This document shows positions 1-11,856 of a stretch of 64,000 bases of DNA, one piece after another (position 1 is the first letter of the stretch; each line of letters opens with the position of its first letter). This DNA is from Poecilobothrus nobilitatus (Eukaryota; Arthropoda; Insecta; Diptera; Dolichopodidae): NCBI GenBank assembly GCA_947095535.1, contig OX352772.1, forward strand, positions 115,031,253 to 115,095,252. The letters run 5' to 3'. A model generated the notes under the pieces. That model worked only from the letters and a program-made list of their open reading frames with translations. It ran no database searches and was not told where the DNA came from. Position numbers and translations under genes: made by a program.

Positions 1-120
1 AATTTTATCAGGTCAAAATAATTTTTATATACCGTAAACTACATTAATTTTTAGAAATTATAAGAGGTAATGGATATACACAAAATAATTCTTATATTGA
101 AAATTGAAGTGATAATATTA

Positions 121-240
121 ACGCACACATATAAAGTTGCAATTGCAACTGACAACATAATGTGTACGCGGAGAGCTTTTGCAATTACATCTTCTAGTTG
201 CAATTGCACTATAGTGTGAACACGGGCATAAGCCAATTTA
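121..240. repeat. Terminal palindromic/direct-repeat module of the array unit
   Basis: This segment is present once per unit in the same orientation (also 4763-4882, 9916-10035, 12256-12375, 18923-19042) and inverted at 2697-2825 and 7850-7978. It contains the perfect palindrome GTTGCAATTGCAAC at 136-149. It also holds two direct repeats: AGTTGCAATTGCA at 135 and 196 (61 bp apart), and ATARTGTGWACRCGG-like boxes at 157 and 211 (54 bp apart). Paired boxes of this kind are typical of transposase-binding subterminal repeats, but the transposon superfamily owning this end is not established. The 61-codon ORF across it is a repeat shadow. Confidence 0.7.
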
Positions 241-574
241 AATTTAAAAAAATTATTTAATTAATAATGTCAAAAAATTGACATTGATGTTTGAGATTTT
301 TGTTTAATTTTACTAGTGTCAAAGACCAGTACTATTTTAGATCAGGCGTTAAACACCATTTTTTTTGTCGTATATATTTTCTTGTTTAATTCGAGTTCCG
401 AACACCAGATTTTTATAACTTGCTTTAATGAAATTTTTGAATCATTAAAATTCAATGTCTCTCAAATATCATCGAAAGTCGATTAAATCAAAAAAAAACA
501 TCGGCTAAAATATTCGTTAATTAGCCATATTTTCACTCGATATTTAGTGATACATTGTACATCGATAAAAGAAG

Positions 575-786
575 AATGGTAATTATGTGTCGGGTTCTTC
601 GCGACCAGAAGGTAGAATTTTCCAAAACTTAGAACCACGTAATGTGAATTACTCGACTGACGCTAAAGATTTGAGGATCAGGTAAGTGTAAATTAAATTA
701 TTTCAATAAAAACAATAATCTTTTTTAGATTCAAAAAATATTTTAACAACAAGGGAGCTGTTCTGTGGCAACTGGACAGGATTTAA
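575..786 (+). pseudogene. Harbinger nuclease last two exons, unit 1 forward copy
   Basis: The forward strand carries the penultimate exon to 681, a GT-AG intron 682-728, and the last exon 729-786 ending in TAA. The translation matches the end of the nuclease encoded at 23801-25495: a stretch starting NGNYVSGS and ending in DAKDLRIR, then the C-terminal box KKYFNNKGAV followed by WQLDRI. A conserved YF-x-G-x-V-x-WQ ending is typical of PIF/Harbinger nucleases. The rest of the gene is absent. Just upstream of 575 the sequence switches to the terminal region of the same element, as if the interior had been deleted. Equivalent forward copies lie in units 2, 3 and 4. Confidence 0.85.
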
Positions 787-1561
787 AATTCATATGAATA
801 AAAAATATATATATAACCATTTTTTTTTATAAATTCTTAATCTTTTTCTTTTTTCAGGATAGAACTATTTCAACATATCCGCACCGAGATTGATAATTTT
901 TACATTGTACATATTATTTAATATTTTTTTTTAATTTTTATCATTTCATTGTAATAATTCATGTTCATGGTTCCTAAATAATGTTTTAAATAATTTTTAA
1001 TCCTTTAATGTATTTTCTGCAAAATTAAATATTTTTATTTATCAAATAAAAAAGTTTTTTTAGTTTTAAAAAAAATAAAATTTTTATTTATTTAAAGTCT
1101 TTTTTTTTTTTTAAAGTTACAACGTTTAAAAAGTTAACGAACGTTTTTTAAAGTTAAAACGATGAAATGAAATATGTATTTACTTATAATAAAAATATTA
1201 TAAAAACATTATTTACCAAATTCAAAATAGTTTACAATAAATTAATAATTATAAATGATGTTATGATATAAACATTATTTATTTTTACTTATTATTATAG
1301 AAAAAATTTAGTTAAATTATATTATTATTTATAAACTTATTTAAATTGCTACGTATATGCAATTATTAAAATTTTTATTAGGTATAGGTGTGTTCGAGTT
1401 TTGTTGACAAAATGGAAATAACCTAAAAAGTACGTAACGTACTGTATGCAGGTAATTTTTTTTTTGTACAAAATACAAATTTTTATTTTTTAATTTTTAC
1501 TGCATCTTTTCTGTCAAAAAATTTTCTTACCGCTCTCGGTGTATTATGATGAAATATAAAT

Positions 1562-1903
1562 GAAACAACATTAGGAGCATGCTGTTATTGTCAAACAAAT
1601 CAATAAAATAGAAATAGAATAGAAAAATATAAAGCTAATAAGTTAAACACTATATTTCATAAATTTTTAAGAAAACAAAATCTGTTGATTATAATATGCT
1701 TAACCTTATTAAAATTCTAAAACTTAAATAATTTTGTAAATAAATTTTTGTAAATAACTTGTAATTACCATGTAAATATTGTATGTATATTAGATTTAAT
1801 CTCTATCAAGCCCATAATGGCCATAGCAGCCGAGGGCTGTACTAATGTTATAGTAATTTATTATATAATATTAGAATAAATAAATAAATAAATAAAATAA
1901 AAA
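1562..1903 (+). mobile_element. I-clade LINE 3' end, unit 1 (internally deleted)
   Basis: This is the same LINE fragment as 6204-7056 but lacking 511 bases that encode most of the RNase H/zinc-knuckle region. It keeps the 3' UTR and the TAAATAAATAAATAAA-type tail at about 1874-1900. The deletion lies near 1612-1622 between A-rich runs. The insertion separates the forward and inverted arms of the unit and so would form the loop of a hairpin. Confidence 0.8.
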
Positions 1904-1906
1904 ACT

Positions 1907-2970
1907 TTTTCGAATTTGGTAAATAATGTTTTTATAATATTTTTATTATAAGTAAATACATATTTCATTTCATCGTTTTAGTAACTTTTAAAAAAATAAA
2001 AAGACTTTAAATAAATAAAAATTTTATTTTTTTTAAAGCTAAAAAAACTTTTTTATTTGACAAATAAAAATATTTAATTTTGCAGAAAATACATTAAAGA
2101 ATTAAACATTATTTAAAACATTATTTAGGAACCATGAAGATGAATTATTACAATGAAATGATAAAAATTAAAATTTAAAAAAAATAGCAAATAATATGTA
2201 CAATGTAAAAATTATCAATCTCGGTGCAGATATGTTGAAATAGTTCTATCCTGAAAAAAGAAAAAGATTAAGAATTTATAAAAAAAAATGCTTATACATA
2301 TATATATTTTTTATTCATATGAATTTGAAATCCTGTCCAGTTGCCACGGAACAGCTCTCTTGTTGTTAAAATATTTTTTGAATCTAAAAAAGATTATTGT
2401 TTTTATTTAAATAAAGAAAAAAAATAATTTAATTTAAACTTACCTGATCCTCAAATCTTTAACGTCAGTCGAGTAATTTACATTACGTGGTTCTAAGTTT
2501 TGGAAAATTCTACCTTCTGCTCGCGAAGAACCCGACACATAATTACCATTCTTCTTTTATCGATGTACAATGTATCAATAAATATCGAGTGAAAAAAGGG
2601 CTAATTAACGAATTTTTATTATAAGTAAATACATATTTCATTTCATCGTTTTAGTAACTTTTAAAAAAATAAAAAGACTTTAAATAAATAAATAAATTTA
2701 AATTGGCTTATGCCCGTGTTCACATTATAGTGCAATTGGAAGATGTAATTGCAAAAGCTCTCCGCGTTCACACTATGTTGTCAGTTGCAATTGCAACTTT
2801 ATATGTGTGCGTTAATATTATCATTTCAATTTTCAATATAAGAATTATTTTGTGTATATCCATTACCTCTTATAATTTCTAAAAATTAATGTAGGTTACG
2901 GTATATAAAAATTATTTTGACCTGATAAAATTTTTTATTGCTGTTTTATATGTTTTGGTGACTTGCAATT
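1907..2970 (-). repeat. Inverted arm of unit 1
   Basis: The reverse complement of this stretch reproduces unit 1 from its start to about 1225, including the Harbinger 3' UTR, both last exons (2328-2383 and 2444-2551 on the minus strand) and the terminal palindromic module (2697-2825). About 300 bases of the forward arm between the terminal module and the ATCGATGTA motif are replaced here by a second copy of a roughly 80 bp piece (2615-2695). The two arms with the LINE fragment between them form a long interrupted palindrome. Confidence 0.88.
2328..2551 (-). pseudogene. Harbinger nuclease last two exons, unit 1 inverted copy
   Basis: Read on the minus strand, this has the penultimate exon (2551-2444), an intron starting GTAAGT, and the last exon (2383-2328). 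It matches the forward copies and the parent gene. The TAA stop of the other copies reads TTC here, so even the residual reading frame is open-ended. The equivalent in unit 2 is 7481-7704. Confidence 0.82.
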
Positions 2971-3094
2971 GGTTCAATCGCCAAATTTTTAATTTTTACT
3001 CCATCTCTTCTATCAAAAAATTTTCTTACCTCTCTCGGTTTATTGTGATAAAATATAAATGATTTTTGATTTTGTTTTATTACTTAATTATTTT

Positions 3095-3500
3095 GGGCAG
3101 AGTCGCGTTTAGGTGGGTCAACTTCTAATGCCTGTAAAATGCTTTGTGATGGTGTGATTGTTAAAATTTTTTTTAAATAATTCTTTGGCATTTTCTTGTT
3201 CGATGTGTGTACTTTTCGCGCAATTTTTTTCATAACAAAAATGTCGGTGTATGAAAAAAAAAATTTTTCGGGATAAATAATGCAAAAAAGTTAATTTTTT
3301 CGGCAAATTTATATTCTAATGGTAAAAGACTATCGATCACTTGGCCCACCATTTAATAGTATTAATATTAAAATATTGCATGAAAGTCGCAAATTTTAAA
3401 CTTAAAAAATGGCAAATATAAAATAAAAAAATTTAAAAAAAATTACACACATCGAACAAGATTTTAACAATCACACCATCACAGAGCATTTTACAGGCAT
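3095..3500. mobile_element. Truncated long-TIR MITE (GGGTAGAGTCGC family), unit 1
   Basis: It starts with a GGGCAGAGTCGCG terminus followed by AGGTGGGTCAACTTC and runs through most of the right inverted repeat (3455-3495). Just before the outer end it is cut, and the sequence continues at 3500 with Harbinger 3' UTR. A near-identical copy lies in unit 2 at 8248-8653. The 62-codon ORF inside is noncoding repeat. Confidence 0.75.
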
Positions 3501-4162
3501 TATATATATAACCATTTTTTTTATAAATTCTTAATCTTTTTTCAGGATAGAACTATTTCAACATATCCGCACCGAGATTGATAATTTTTACATTGTACAT
3601 ATTATTTGCTATTTTTTTTAAATTTTTATCATTTCATTGTAATAATTCATGTTCATGGTTCCTAAATAATGTTTTAAATATTTTTATTTATTTAAAGTCT
3701 TTTTATTTTTTTAAAAGTTACTAAAACGATGAAATGAAATATGTATTTACTTATAACAAAAATATTATAAAAACATTATTTACCAAATTCGAAATGGTTT
3801 ACAATAAATTAATAATTATAAATGATGTTATGATATAAACATTATTTATTTTTACTTATTATTATAGAAAAAATTTAGTTAAATTATATTATTATTTATA
3901 AACTTATTTAAATTGCTACGTATATGCAATTATTAAAAGTTTTATTAGGTATAGGTGTGTTCCAGTTTTGTTGACAAAATGGAAATAACCTAAAAAGTAC
4001 GTAACGTACTGAATGCAGGTAATTTTTTTTTTGCACAAAATACAAATTTTTATTTTTTAATTTTTGCTGCATCTCTTCTATCAAAAAATTTTCTTACCTC
4101 TCTCGGTTTATTATGAAAAAATATAAATGATTTTTGATTTTGTTTTATTACTTAATTATTTT

Positions 4163-4361
4163 GGGTAGAGTCGCGTCTAGGTGGGTCAACTTCTAATGCC
4201 TGTAAAATGCTTTGTGATGGTGTGATTGTTAAAATTTTTTTGAAAATAATTCTTTGGCCTTTTCTTGTTCGATGTGTGTAATTTTCGCGCGATTTTTTTC
4301 ATAATAAAAATGTCGATGTATGAAAAAAATTTTTCACCTAAACCTAAAAGCGACTCTACCC
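4163..4361. mobile_element. Internally deleted long-TIR MITE, unit 1
   Basis: It has the left terminus GGGTAGAGTCGCGTCTAGG and the right terminus ending CGACTCTACCC, but only about 199 bases, so the middle is missing. The flanks match those of the complete MITEs in units 3 and 4, which means this is a rearranged copy of the same insertion. The unit 2 equivalent is 9316-9514. Confidence 0.72.
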
Positions 4362-5216
4362 AATGATTTTACTAAACAAAAAGTAAACTGCAAAAACAAC
4401 TAAACCAAAACCGCTCCGTCTTTTCTTTTCAGGTTTTTACAGTAAATTAACATCCATACCCTCTGTTCAAACTTAGTTGTAAATTCTTCATTCTCTTTCC
4501 CACTTCCTCGTTTCTCCTAAAAAAAGCTTCAAAACGAATTTATGCGAAAAAAAACGAAGAAAAAGTAGTTGCAACTTTTTCAACCAAAATTTGGCGATTG
4601 AACCAATTGCAAGTCACCAATACATATAAAACAGCAATAAAAAATTTTATCAGGTCAAAATAATTTTTATATACCGTAAACTACATTAATTTTTAGAAAT
4701 TATAAGAGGTAATGGATATACACAAAATAATTCTTATATTGAAAATTGAAGTGATAATATTAACGCACACATATAAAGTTGCAATTGCAACTGACAACAT
4801 AATGTGTACGCGGAGAGCTTTTGCAATTACATCTTCTAGTTGCAATTGCACTATAGTGTGAACACGGGCATAAGCCAATTTAAATTTAAAAAAATTATTT
4901 AATTAATAATGTCAAAAAATTGACATTGATGTTTGAGATTTTTGTTTAATTTTACTAGTGTCAAAGACCAGTACTATTTTAGATCAGGCGTTAAACACCA
5001 TTTTTTTTGTCGTATATATTTTCTTGTTTAATTCGAGTTCCGAACACCAGATTTTTATAACTTGCTTTAATGAAATTTTTGAATCATTAAAATTCAATGT
5101 CTCTCAAATATCATCGAAAGTCGATTAAATCAAAAAAAAACATCGGCTAAAATATTCGTTAATTAGCCATATTTTCACTCGATATTTAGTGATACATTGT
5201 ACATCGATAAAAGAAG

Positions 5217-5428
5217 AATGGTAATTATGTGTCGGGTTCTTCGCGACCAGAAGGTAGAATTTTCCAAAACTTAGAACCACGTAATGTGAATTACTCGACT
5301 GACGCTAAAGATTTGAGGATCAGGTAAGTGTAAATTAAATTATTTCAATAAAAACAATAATCTTTTTTAGATTCAAAAAATATTTTAACAACAAGGGAGC
5401 TGTTCTGTGGCAACTGGACAGGATTTAA
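5217..5428 (+). pseudogene. Harbinger nuclease last two exons, unit 2 forward copy
   Basis: Offset by 4642 bases from the unit 1 copy and identical to it as far as I can read. It has exon, GT-AG intron, and last exon with TAA at 5426-5428. Only the last two exons of the nuclease are present. Confidence 0.84.
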
Positions 5429-6203
5429 AATTCATATGAATAAAAAATATATATATAACCATTTTTTTTTATAAATTCTTAATCTTTTTCTTTTTTCAGG
5501 ATAGAACTATTTCAACATATCCGCACCGAGATTGATAATTTTTACATTGTACATATTATTTAATATTTTTTTTTAATTTTTATCATTTCATTGTAATAAT
5601 TCATGTTCATGGTTCCTAAATAATGTTTTAAATAATTTTTAATCCTTTAATGTATTTTCTGCAAAATTAAATATTTTTATTTATCAAATAAAAAAGTTTT
5701 TTTAGTTTTAAAAAAAATAAAATTTTTATTTATTTAAAGTCTTTTTTTTTTTTTAAAGTTACAACGTTTAAAAAGTTAACGAACGTTTTTTAAAGTTAAA
5801 ACGATGAAATGAAATATGTATTTACTTATAATAAAAATATTATAAAAACATTATTTACCAAATTCAAAATAGTTTACAATAAATTAATAATTATAAATGA
5901 TGTTATGATATAAACATTATTTATTTTTACTTATTATTATAGAAAAAATTTAGTTAAATTATATTATTATTTATAAACTTATTTAAATTGCTACGTATAT
6001 GCAATTATTAAAATTTTTATTAGGTATAGGTGTGTTCGAGTTTTGTTGACAAAATGGAAATAACCTAAAAAGTACGTAACGTACTGTATGCAGGTAATTT
6101 TTTTTTTGTACAAAATACAAATTTTTATTTTTTAATTTTTACTGCATCTTTTCTGTCAAAAAATTTTCTTACCGCTCTCGGTGTATTATGATGAAATATA
6201 AAT

Positions 6204-7056
6204 GAAACAACATTAGGAGCATGCTGTTATTGTCAAACAAATCAATAAAATTGGTTTGGACTCCAAGCCACTCTGGCATAACAGGTAACGAACTAGCTGA
6301 TAAAGAAGCAAAATTAGCAGCATAAAGTCCAGCTCCGTATGAACGTATTTATTTTCCAAATATTAAAACTAAAGAAATAGAGAAACACATTCTGCAAAAT
6401 AGACAAGTAAAGTGGAACTCCTCCAATAGCTTCCTGAAATTTCACTGGCCGAATGCAACATCTCCAGTATACAAGATCAAAAACAGAGCAGTAGGAGTCA
6501 AAATAAGTAGAATTCGCTTAGGTCACACTCTCTACACCAAAAAACATATTTTCTCCCAATCCAATCCACCCATATGCCCACACTGTGGAAATATTTTGAC
6601 AATCAAACATATTTTAGTTGACTGTCCAGGGTCAAATAATTTTCTACAAAATAATTCAATAAACTTAAATGAAATACTGAGCCCGAAGTCTGAGAATATT
6701 GATAGATTAGAAAAAATTTTTAAACATTATAATATGTGGAACTTAATATAATAAAGCATATAAAATAAAAAATAGAAAAATATAAAGCTAATAAGTTAAA
6801 CACTATATTTCATAAATTTTTAAGAAAACAAAATCTGTTGATTATAATATGCTTAACCTTATTAAAATTCTAAAACTTAAATAATTTTGTAAATAAATTT
6901 TTGTAAATAACTTGTAATTACCATGTAAATATTGTATGTATATTAGATTTAATCTCTATCAAGCCCATAATGGCCATAGCAGCCGAGGGCTGTACTAATG
7001 TTATAGTAATTTATTATATAATATTAGAATAAATAAATAAATAAATAAAATAAAAA
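6204..7056 (+). mobile_element. 5'-truncated I-clade LINE in unit 2
   Basis: The insertion interrupts sequence that is continuous in units 3 and 4 (compare the ATGATGAAATATAAATGA junction at 6188-6205 with 11341-11358). It carries the C-terminal part of an RT-RNaseH polyprotein, a 3' UTR of about 270 bases and a tail of TAAA repeats (7030-7055). A 3' tail of simple TAA-type repeats and an RNase H domain are known traits of I-clade LINEs. The unit 1 copy is the same insertion with a 511-base deletion, so insertion preceded duplication of the unit. Confidence 0.85.
6221..6751 (+). pseudogene. LINE RNase H C-terminus and CCHC knuckle
   Basis: The frame is 177 codons, open except for one TAA near codon 36. 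It starts inside the RNase H domain: WTPSHSGITGNELADKEAK contains the H-x3-N-x2-AD motif of RNase H. It ends in a C-terminal region with a zinc-knuckle-like C-x2-C-x7-H-x4-C (CPHCGN...H...C), a pattern usual after RNase H in I and Jockey group LINEs. The frame stops at 6751. The upstream endonuclease and reverse transcriptase are lost through 5' truncation. Confidence 0.85.
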
Positions 7057-7059
7057 ACT

Positions 7060-8125
7060 TTTTCGAATTTGGTAAATAATGTTTTTATAATATTTTTATT
7101 ATAAGTAAATACATATTTCATTTCATCGTTTTAGTAACTTTTAAAAAAATAAAAAGACTTTAAATAAATAAAAATTTTATTTTTTTTAAAACTAAAAAAA
7201 CTTTTTTATTTGACAAATAAAAATATTTAATTTTGCAGAAAATACATTAAAGAATTAAACATTATTTAAAACATTATTTAGGAACCATGAAGATGAATTA
7301 TTACAATGAAATGATAAAAATTAAAATTTAAAAAAAATAGCAAATAATATGTACAATGTAAAAATTATCAATCTCGGTGCAGATATGTTGAAATAGTTCT
7401 ATCCTGAAAAAAGAAAAAGATTAAGAATTTATAAAAAAAAATGCTTATACATATATATATTTTTTATTCATATGAATTTGAAATCCTGTCCAGTTGCCAC
7501 GGAACAGCTCTCTTGTTGTTAAAATATTTTTTGAATCTAAAAAAGATTATTGTTTTTATTTAAATAAAGAAAAAAAATAATTTAATTTAAACTTACCTGA
7601 TCCTCAAATCTTTAACGTCAGTCGAGTAATTTACATTACGTGGTTCTAAGTTTTGGAAAATTCTACCTTCTGCTCGCGAAGAACCCGACACATAATTACC
7701 ATTCTTCTTTTATCGATGTACAATGTATCAATAAATATCGAGTGAAAAAAGGGCTAATTAACGAATTTTTATTATAAGTAAATACATATTTCATTTCATC
7801 GTTTTAGTAACTTTTAAAAAAATAAAAAGACTTTAAATAAATAAATAAATTTAAATTGGCTTATGCCCGTGTTCACATTATAGTGCAATTGGAAGATGTA
7901 ATTGCAAAAGCTCTCCGCGTTCACACTATGTTGTCAGTTGCAATTGCAACTTTATATGTGTGCGTTAATATTATCATTTCAATTTTCAATATAAGAATTA
8001 TTTTGTGTATATCCATTACCTCTTATAATTTCTAAAAATTAATGTAGGTTACGGTATATAAAAATTATTTTGACCTGATAAAATTTTTTATTGCTGTTTT
8101 ATATGTTTTGGTGACTTGCAATTGG
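7060..8125 (-). repeat. Inverted arm of unit 2
   Basis: This is a second copy of the unit 1 inverted arm, offset by 5153 bases. It is the reverse complement of about 4583-5867, with the Harbinger last exons at 7481-7704 and the terminal module at 7850-7978. The inverted repeat extends past the terminal module into the linker AATTTGGCGATTGAACCAAT at 4583 onward, matched inverted just after 8100. Confidence 0.87.
7481..7704 (-). pseudogene. Harbinger nuclease last two exons, unit 2 inverted copy
   Basis: Minus-strand copy of the two terminal nuclease exons, equivalent to 2328-2551. Together with 5217-5428 it supplies the complementary strands of a possible hairpin transcript. Confidence 0.82.
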
Positions 8126-10369
8126 TTCAATCGCCAAATTTTTAATTTTTACTCCATCTCTTCTATCAAAAAATTTTCTTACCTCTCTCGGTTTATTGTG
8201 ATAAAATATAAATGATTTTTGATTTTGTTTTATTACTTAATTATTTTGGGCAGAGTCGCGTTTAGGTGGGTCAACTTCTAATGCCTGTAAAATGCTTTGT
8301 GATGGTGTGATTGTTAAAATTTTTTTTAAATAATTCTTTGGCATTTTCTTGTTCGATGTGTGTACTTTTCGCGCAATTTTTTTCATAACAAAAATGTCGG
8401 TGTATGAAAAAAAAAATTTTTCGGGATAAATAATGCAAAAAAGTTAATTTTTTCGGCAAATTTATATTCTAATGGTAAAAGACTATCGATCACTTGGCCC
8501 ACCATTTAATAGTATTAATATTAAAATATTGCATGAAAGTCGCAAATTTTAAACTTAAAAAATGGCAAATATAAAATAAAAAAATTTAAAAAAAATTACA
8601 CACATCGAACAAGATTTTAACAATCACACCATCACAGAGCATTTTACAGGCATTATATATATAACCATTTTTTTTATAAATTCTTAATCTTTTTTCAGGA
8701 TAGAACTATTTCAACATATCCGCACCGAGATTGATAATTTTTACATTGTACATATTATTTGCTATTTTTTTTAAATTTTTATCATTTCATTGTAATAATT
8801 CATGTTCATGGTTCCTAAATAATGTTTTAAATATTTTTATTTATTTAAAGTCTTTTTATTTTTTTAAAAGTTACTAAAACGATGAAATGAAATATGTATT
8901 TACTTATAACAAAAATATTATAAAAACATTATTTACCAAATTCGAAATGGTTTACAATAAATTAATAATTATAAATGATGTTATGATATAAACATTATTT
9001 ATTTTTACTTATTATTATAGAAAAAATTTAGTTAAATTATATTATTATTTATAAACTTATTTAAATTGCTACGTATATGCAATTATTAAAAGTTTTATTA
9101 GGTATAGGTGTGTTCCAGTTTTGTTGACAAAATGGAAATAACCTAAAAAGTACGTAACGTACTGAATGCAGGTAATTTTTTTTTTGCACAAAATACAAAT
9201 TTTTATTTTTTAATTTTTGCTGCATCTCTTCTATCAAAAAATTTTCTTACCTCTCTCGGTTTATTATGAAAAAATATAAATGATTTTTGATTTTGTTTTA
9301 TTACTTAATTATTTTGGGTAGAGTCGCGTCTAGGTGGGTCAACTTCTAATGCCTGTAAAATGCTTTGTGATGGTGTGATTGTTAAAATTTTTTTGAAAAT
9401 AATTCTTTGGCCTTTTCTTGTTCGATGTGTGTAATTTTCGCGCGATTTTTTTCATAATAAAAATGTCGATGTATGAAAAAAATTTTTCACCTAAACCTAA
9501 AAGCGACTCTACCCAATGATTTTACTAAACAAAAAGTAAACTGCAAAAACAACTAAACCAAAACCGCTCCGTCTTTTCTTTTCAGGTTTTTACAGTAAAT
9601 TAACATCCATACCCTCTGTTCAAACTTAGTTGTAAATTCTTCATTCTCTTTCCCACTTCCTCGTTTCTCCTAAAAAAAGCTTCAAAACGAATTTATGCGA
9701 AAAAAAACGAAGAAAAAGTAGTTGCAACTTTTTCAACCAAAATTTGGCGATTGAACCAATTGCAAGTCACCAATACATATAAAACAGCAATAAAAAATTT
9801 TATCAGGTCAAAATAATTTTTATATACCGTAAACTACATTAATTTTTAGAAATTATAAGAGGTAATGGATATACACAAAATAATTCTTATATTGAAAATT
9901 GAAGTGATAATATTAACGCACACATATAAAGTTGCAATTGCAACTGACAACATAGTGTGTACGCGGAGAGCTTTTGCAATTACATCTTCTAGTTGCAATT
10001 GCACTATAGTGTGAAGACGGGCATAAGCCAATTTAAATTTAAAAAAATTATTTAATTAATAATGTCAAAAAATTGACATTGATGTTTGAGATTTTTGTTT
10101 AATTTTACTAGTGTCAAAGACCAGTACTATTTTAGATCAGGCGTTAAACACCATTTTTTTTGTCGTATATATTTTCTTGTTTAATTCGAGTTCCGAACAC
10201 CAGATTTTTATAACTTGCTTTAATGAAATTTTTGAATCATTAAAATTCAATGTCTCTCAAATATCATCGAAAGTCGATTAAATCAAAAAAAAACATCGGC
10301 TAAAATATTCGTTAATTAGCCATATTTTCACTCGATATTTAGTGATACATTGTACATCGATAAAAGAAG

Positions 10370-10581
10370 AATGGTAATTATGTGTCGGGTTCTTCGCGAC
10401 CAGAAGGTAGAATTTTCCAAAACTTAGAACCACGTAATGTGAATTACTCGACTGACGCTAAAGATTTGAGGATCAGGTAAGTGTAAATTAAATTATTTCA
10501 ATAAAAACAATAATCTTTTTTAGATTCAAAAAATATTTTAACAACAAGGGAGCTGTTCTGTGGCAACTGGACAGGATTTAA
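10370..10581 (+). pseudogene. Harbinger nuclease last two exons, unit 3
   Basis: Matches the unit 1 and unit 2 forward copies, with the TAA at 10579-10581. Unit 3 has no inverted partner, because it lacks the LINE and inverted arm. Confidence 0.84.
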
Positions 10582-11390
10582 AATTCATATGAATAAAAAA
10601 TATATATATAACCATTTTTTTTTATAAATTCTTAATCTTTTTCTTTTTTCAGGATAGAACTATTTCAACATATCCGCACCGAGATTGATAATTTTTACAT
10701 TGTACATATTATTTAATATTTTTTTTTAATTTTTATCATTTCATTGTAATAATTCATGTTCATGGTTCCTAAATAATGTTTTAAATAATTTTTAATCCTT
10801 TAATGTATTTTCTGCAAAATTAAATATTTTTATTTATCAAATAAAAAAGTTTTTTTAGTTTTAAAAAAAATAAAATTTTTATTTATTTAAAGTCTTTTTT
10901 TTTTTTTAAAGTTACAACGTTTAAAAAGTTAACGAACGTTTTTTAAAGTTAAAACGATGAAATGAAATATGTATTTACTTATAATAAAAATATTATAAAA
11001 ACATTATTTACCAAATTCAAAATAGTTTACAATAAATTAATAATTATAAATGATGTTATGATATAAACATTATTTATTTTTACTTATTATTATAGAAAAA
11101 ATTTAGTTAAATTATATTATTATTTATAAACTTATTTAAATTGCTACGTATATGCAATTATTAAAATTTTTATTAGGTATAGGTGTGTTCGAGTTTTGTT
11201 GACAAAATGGAAATAACCTAAAAAGTACGTAACGTACTGTATGCAGGTAATTTTTTTTTTGTACAAAATACAAATTTTTATTTTTTAATTTTTACTGCAT
11301 CTTTTCTGTCAAAAAATTTTCTTACCGCTCTCGGTGTATTATGATGAAATATAAATGATTTTTGATTTTGTTTTATTACATAATTATTTT

Positions 11391-11856
11391 GGGTAGAGTC
11401 GCGTCTAGGTGGGTCAAATTCCAATGCCTGTAAAATGCTTTGTGATGATGTGATTGTTAAAATTTGTTTTTTTAAATAATTCTTTGGCATTTTCTTGTTC
11501 GATGTGTGTAATTGTCGCGCGATTTTTTTCATAATAAAAATGTCGATGTATGAAAAACAATTTTCGGGATAAATAATGCAAAAAAGTTAATTTTTTCGGC
11601 AAATTTATATTCTAATGGTAAAAGACTATCGGTATTCAGTCTATTTTGAGGGATCCAGGTCACTTGGCCCACCATTTAATAGTATTAATATTAAAATATT
11701 GCATGTAAGTCGAAAATTTTAAACTTAAAAAATGGCAAATATAAAATAAAAAAATTTAAAAAAAATTACACACATCGAACAAGATTTTAACAATCACACC
11801 ATCACAGAGCATTTTACAGGCATTAGAATTTGATCCACCTAAAAGCGACTCTACCC
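11391..11856. mobile_element. Complete long-TIR MITE in unit 3 (466 bp)
   Basis: The ends are inverted repeats of roughly 75 bp: GGGTAGAGTCGCGTCTAGG at the left against CTTTTAGGTGGATCAAATTC when the right end is reverse-complemented, continuing through AATGCCTGTAAAATGC on both sides. Flanking 9-mers AATTATTTT (11382-11390) and AATGATTTT (11857-11865) differ at one base, which fits a 9 bp target-site duplication. Long TIRs with 9 bp duplications are a known trait of Mutator-like elements, but no transposase is present to prove the superfamily. The 62- and 84-codon minus-strand ORFs here are noncoding. Confidence 0.82.

Noticed and set aside
51..236. 61-codon minus-strand ORF repeated at 4693, 9846 and 12186
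   Set aside because: It is an open frame across the palindromic terminal module of the array unit. It has no start context or family resemblance, and its conservation only reflects the recent duplication.
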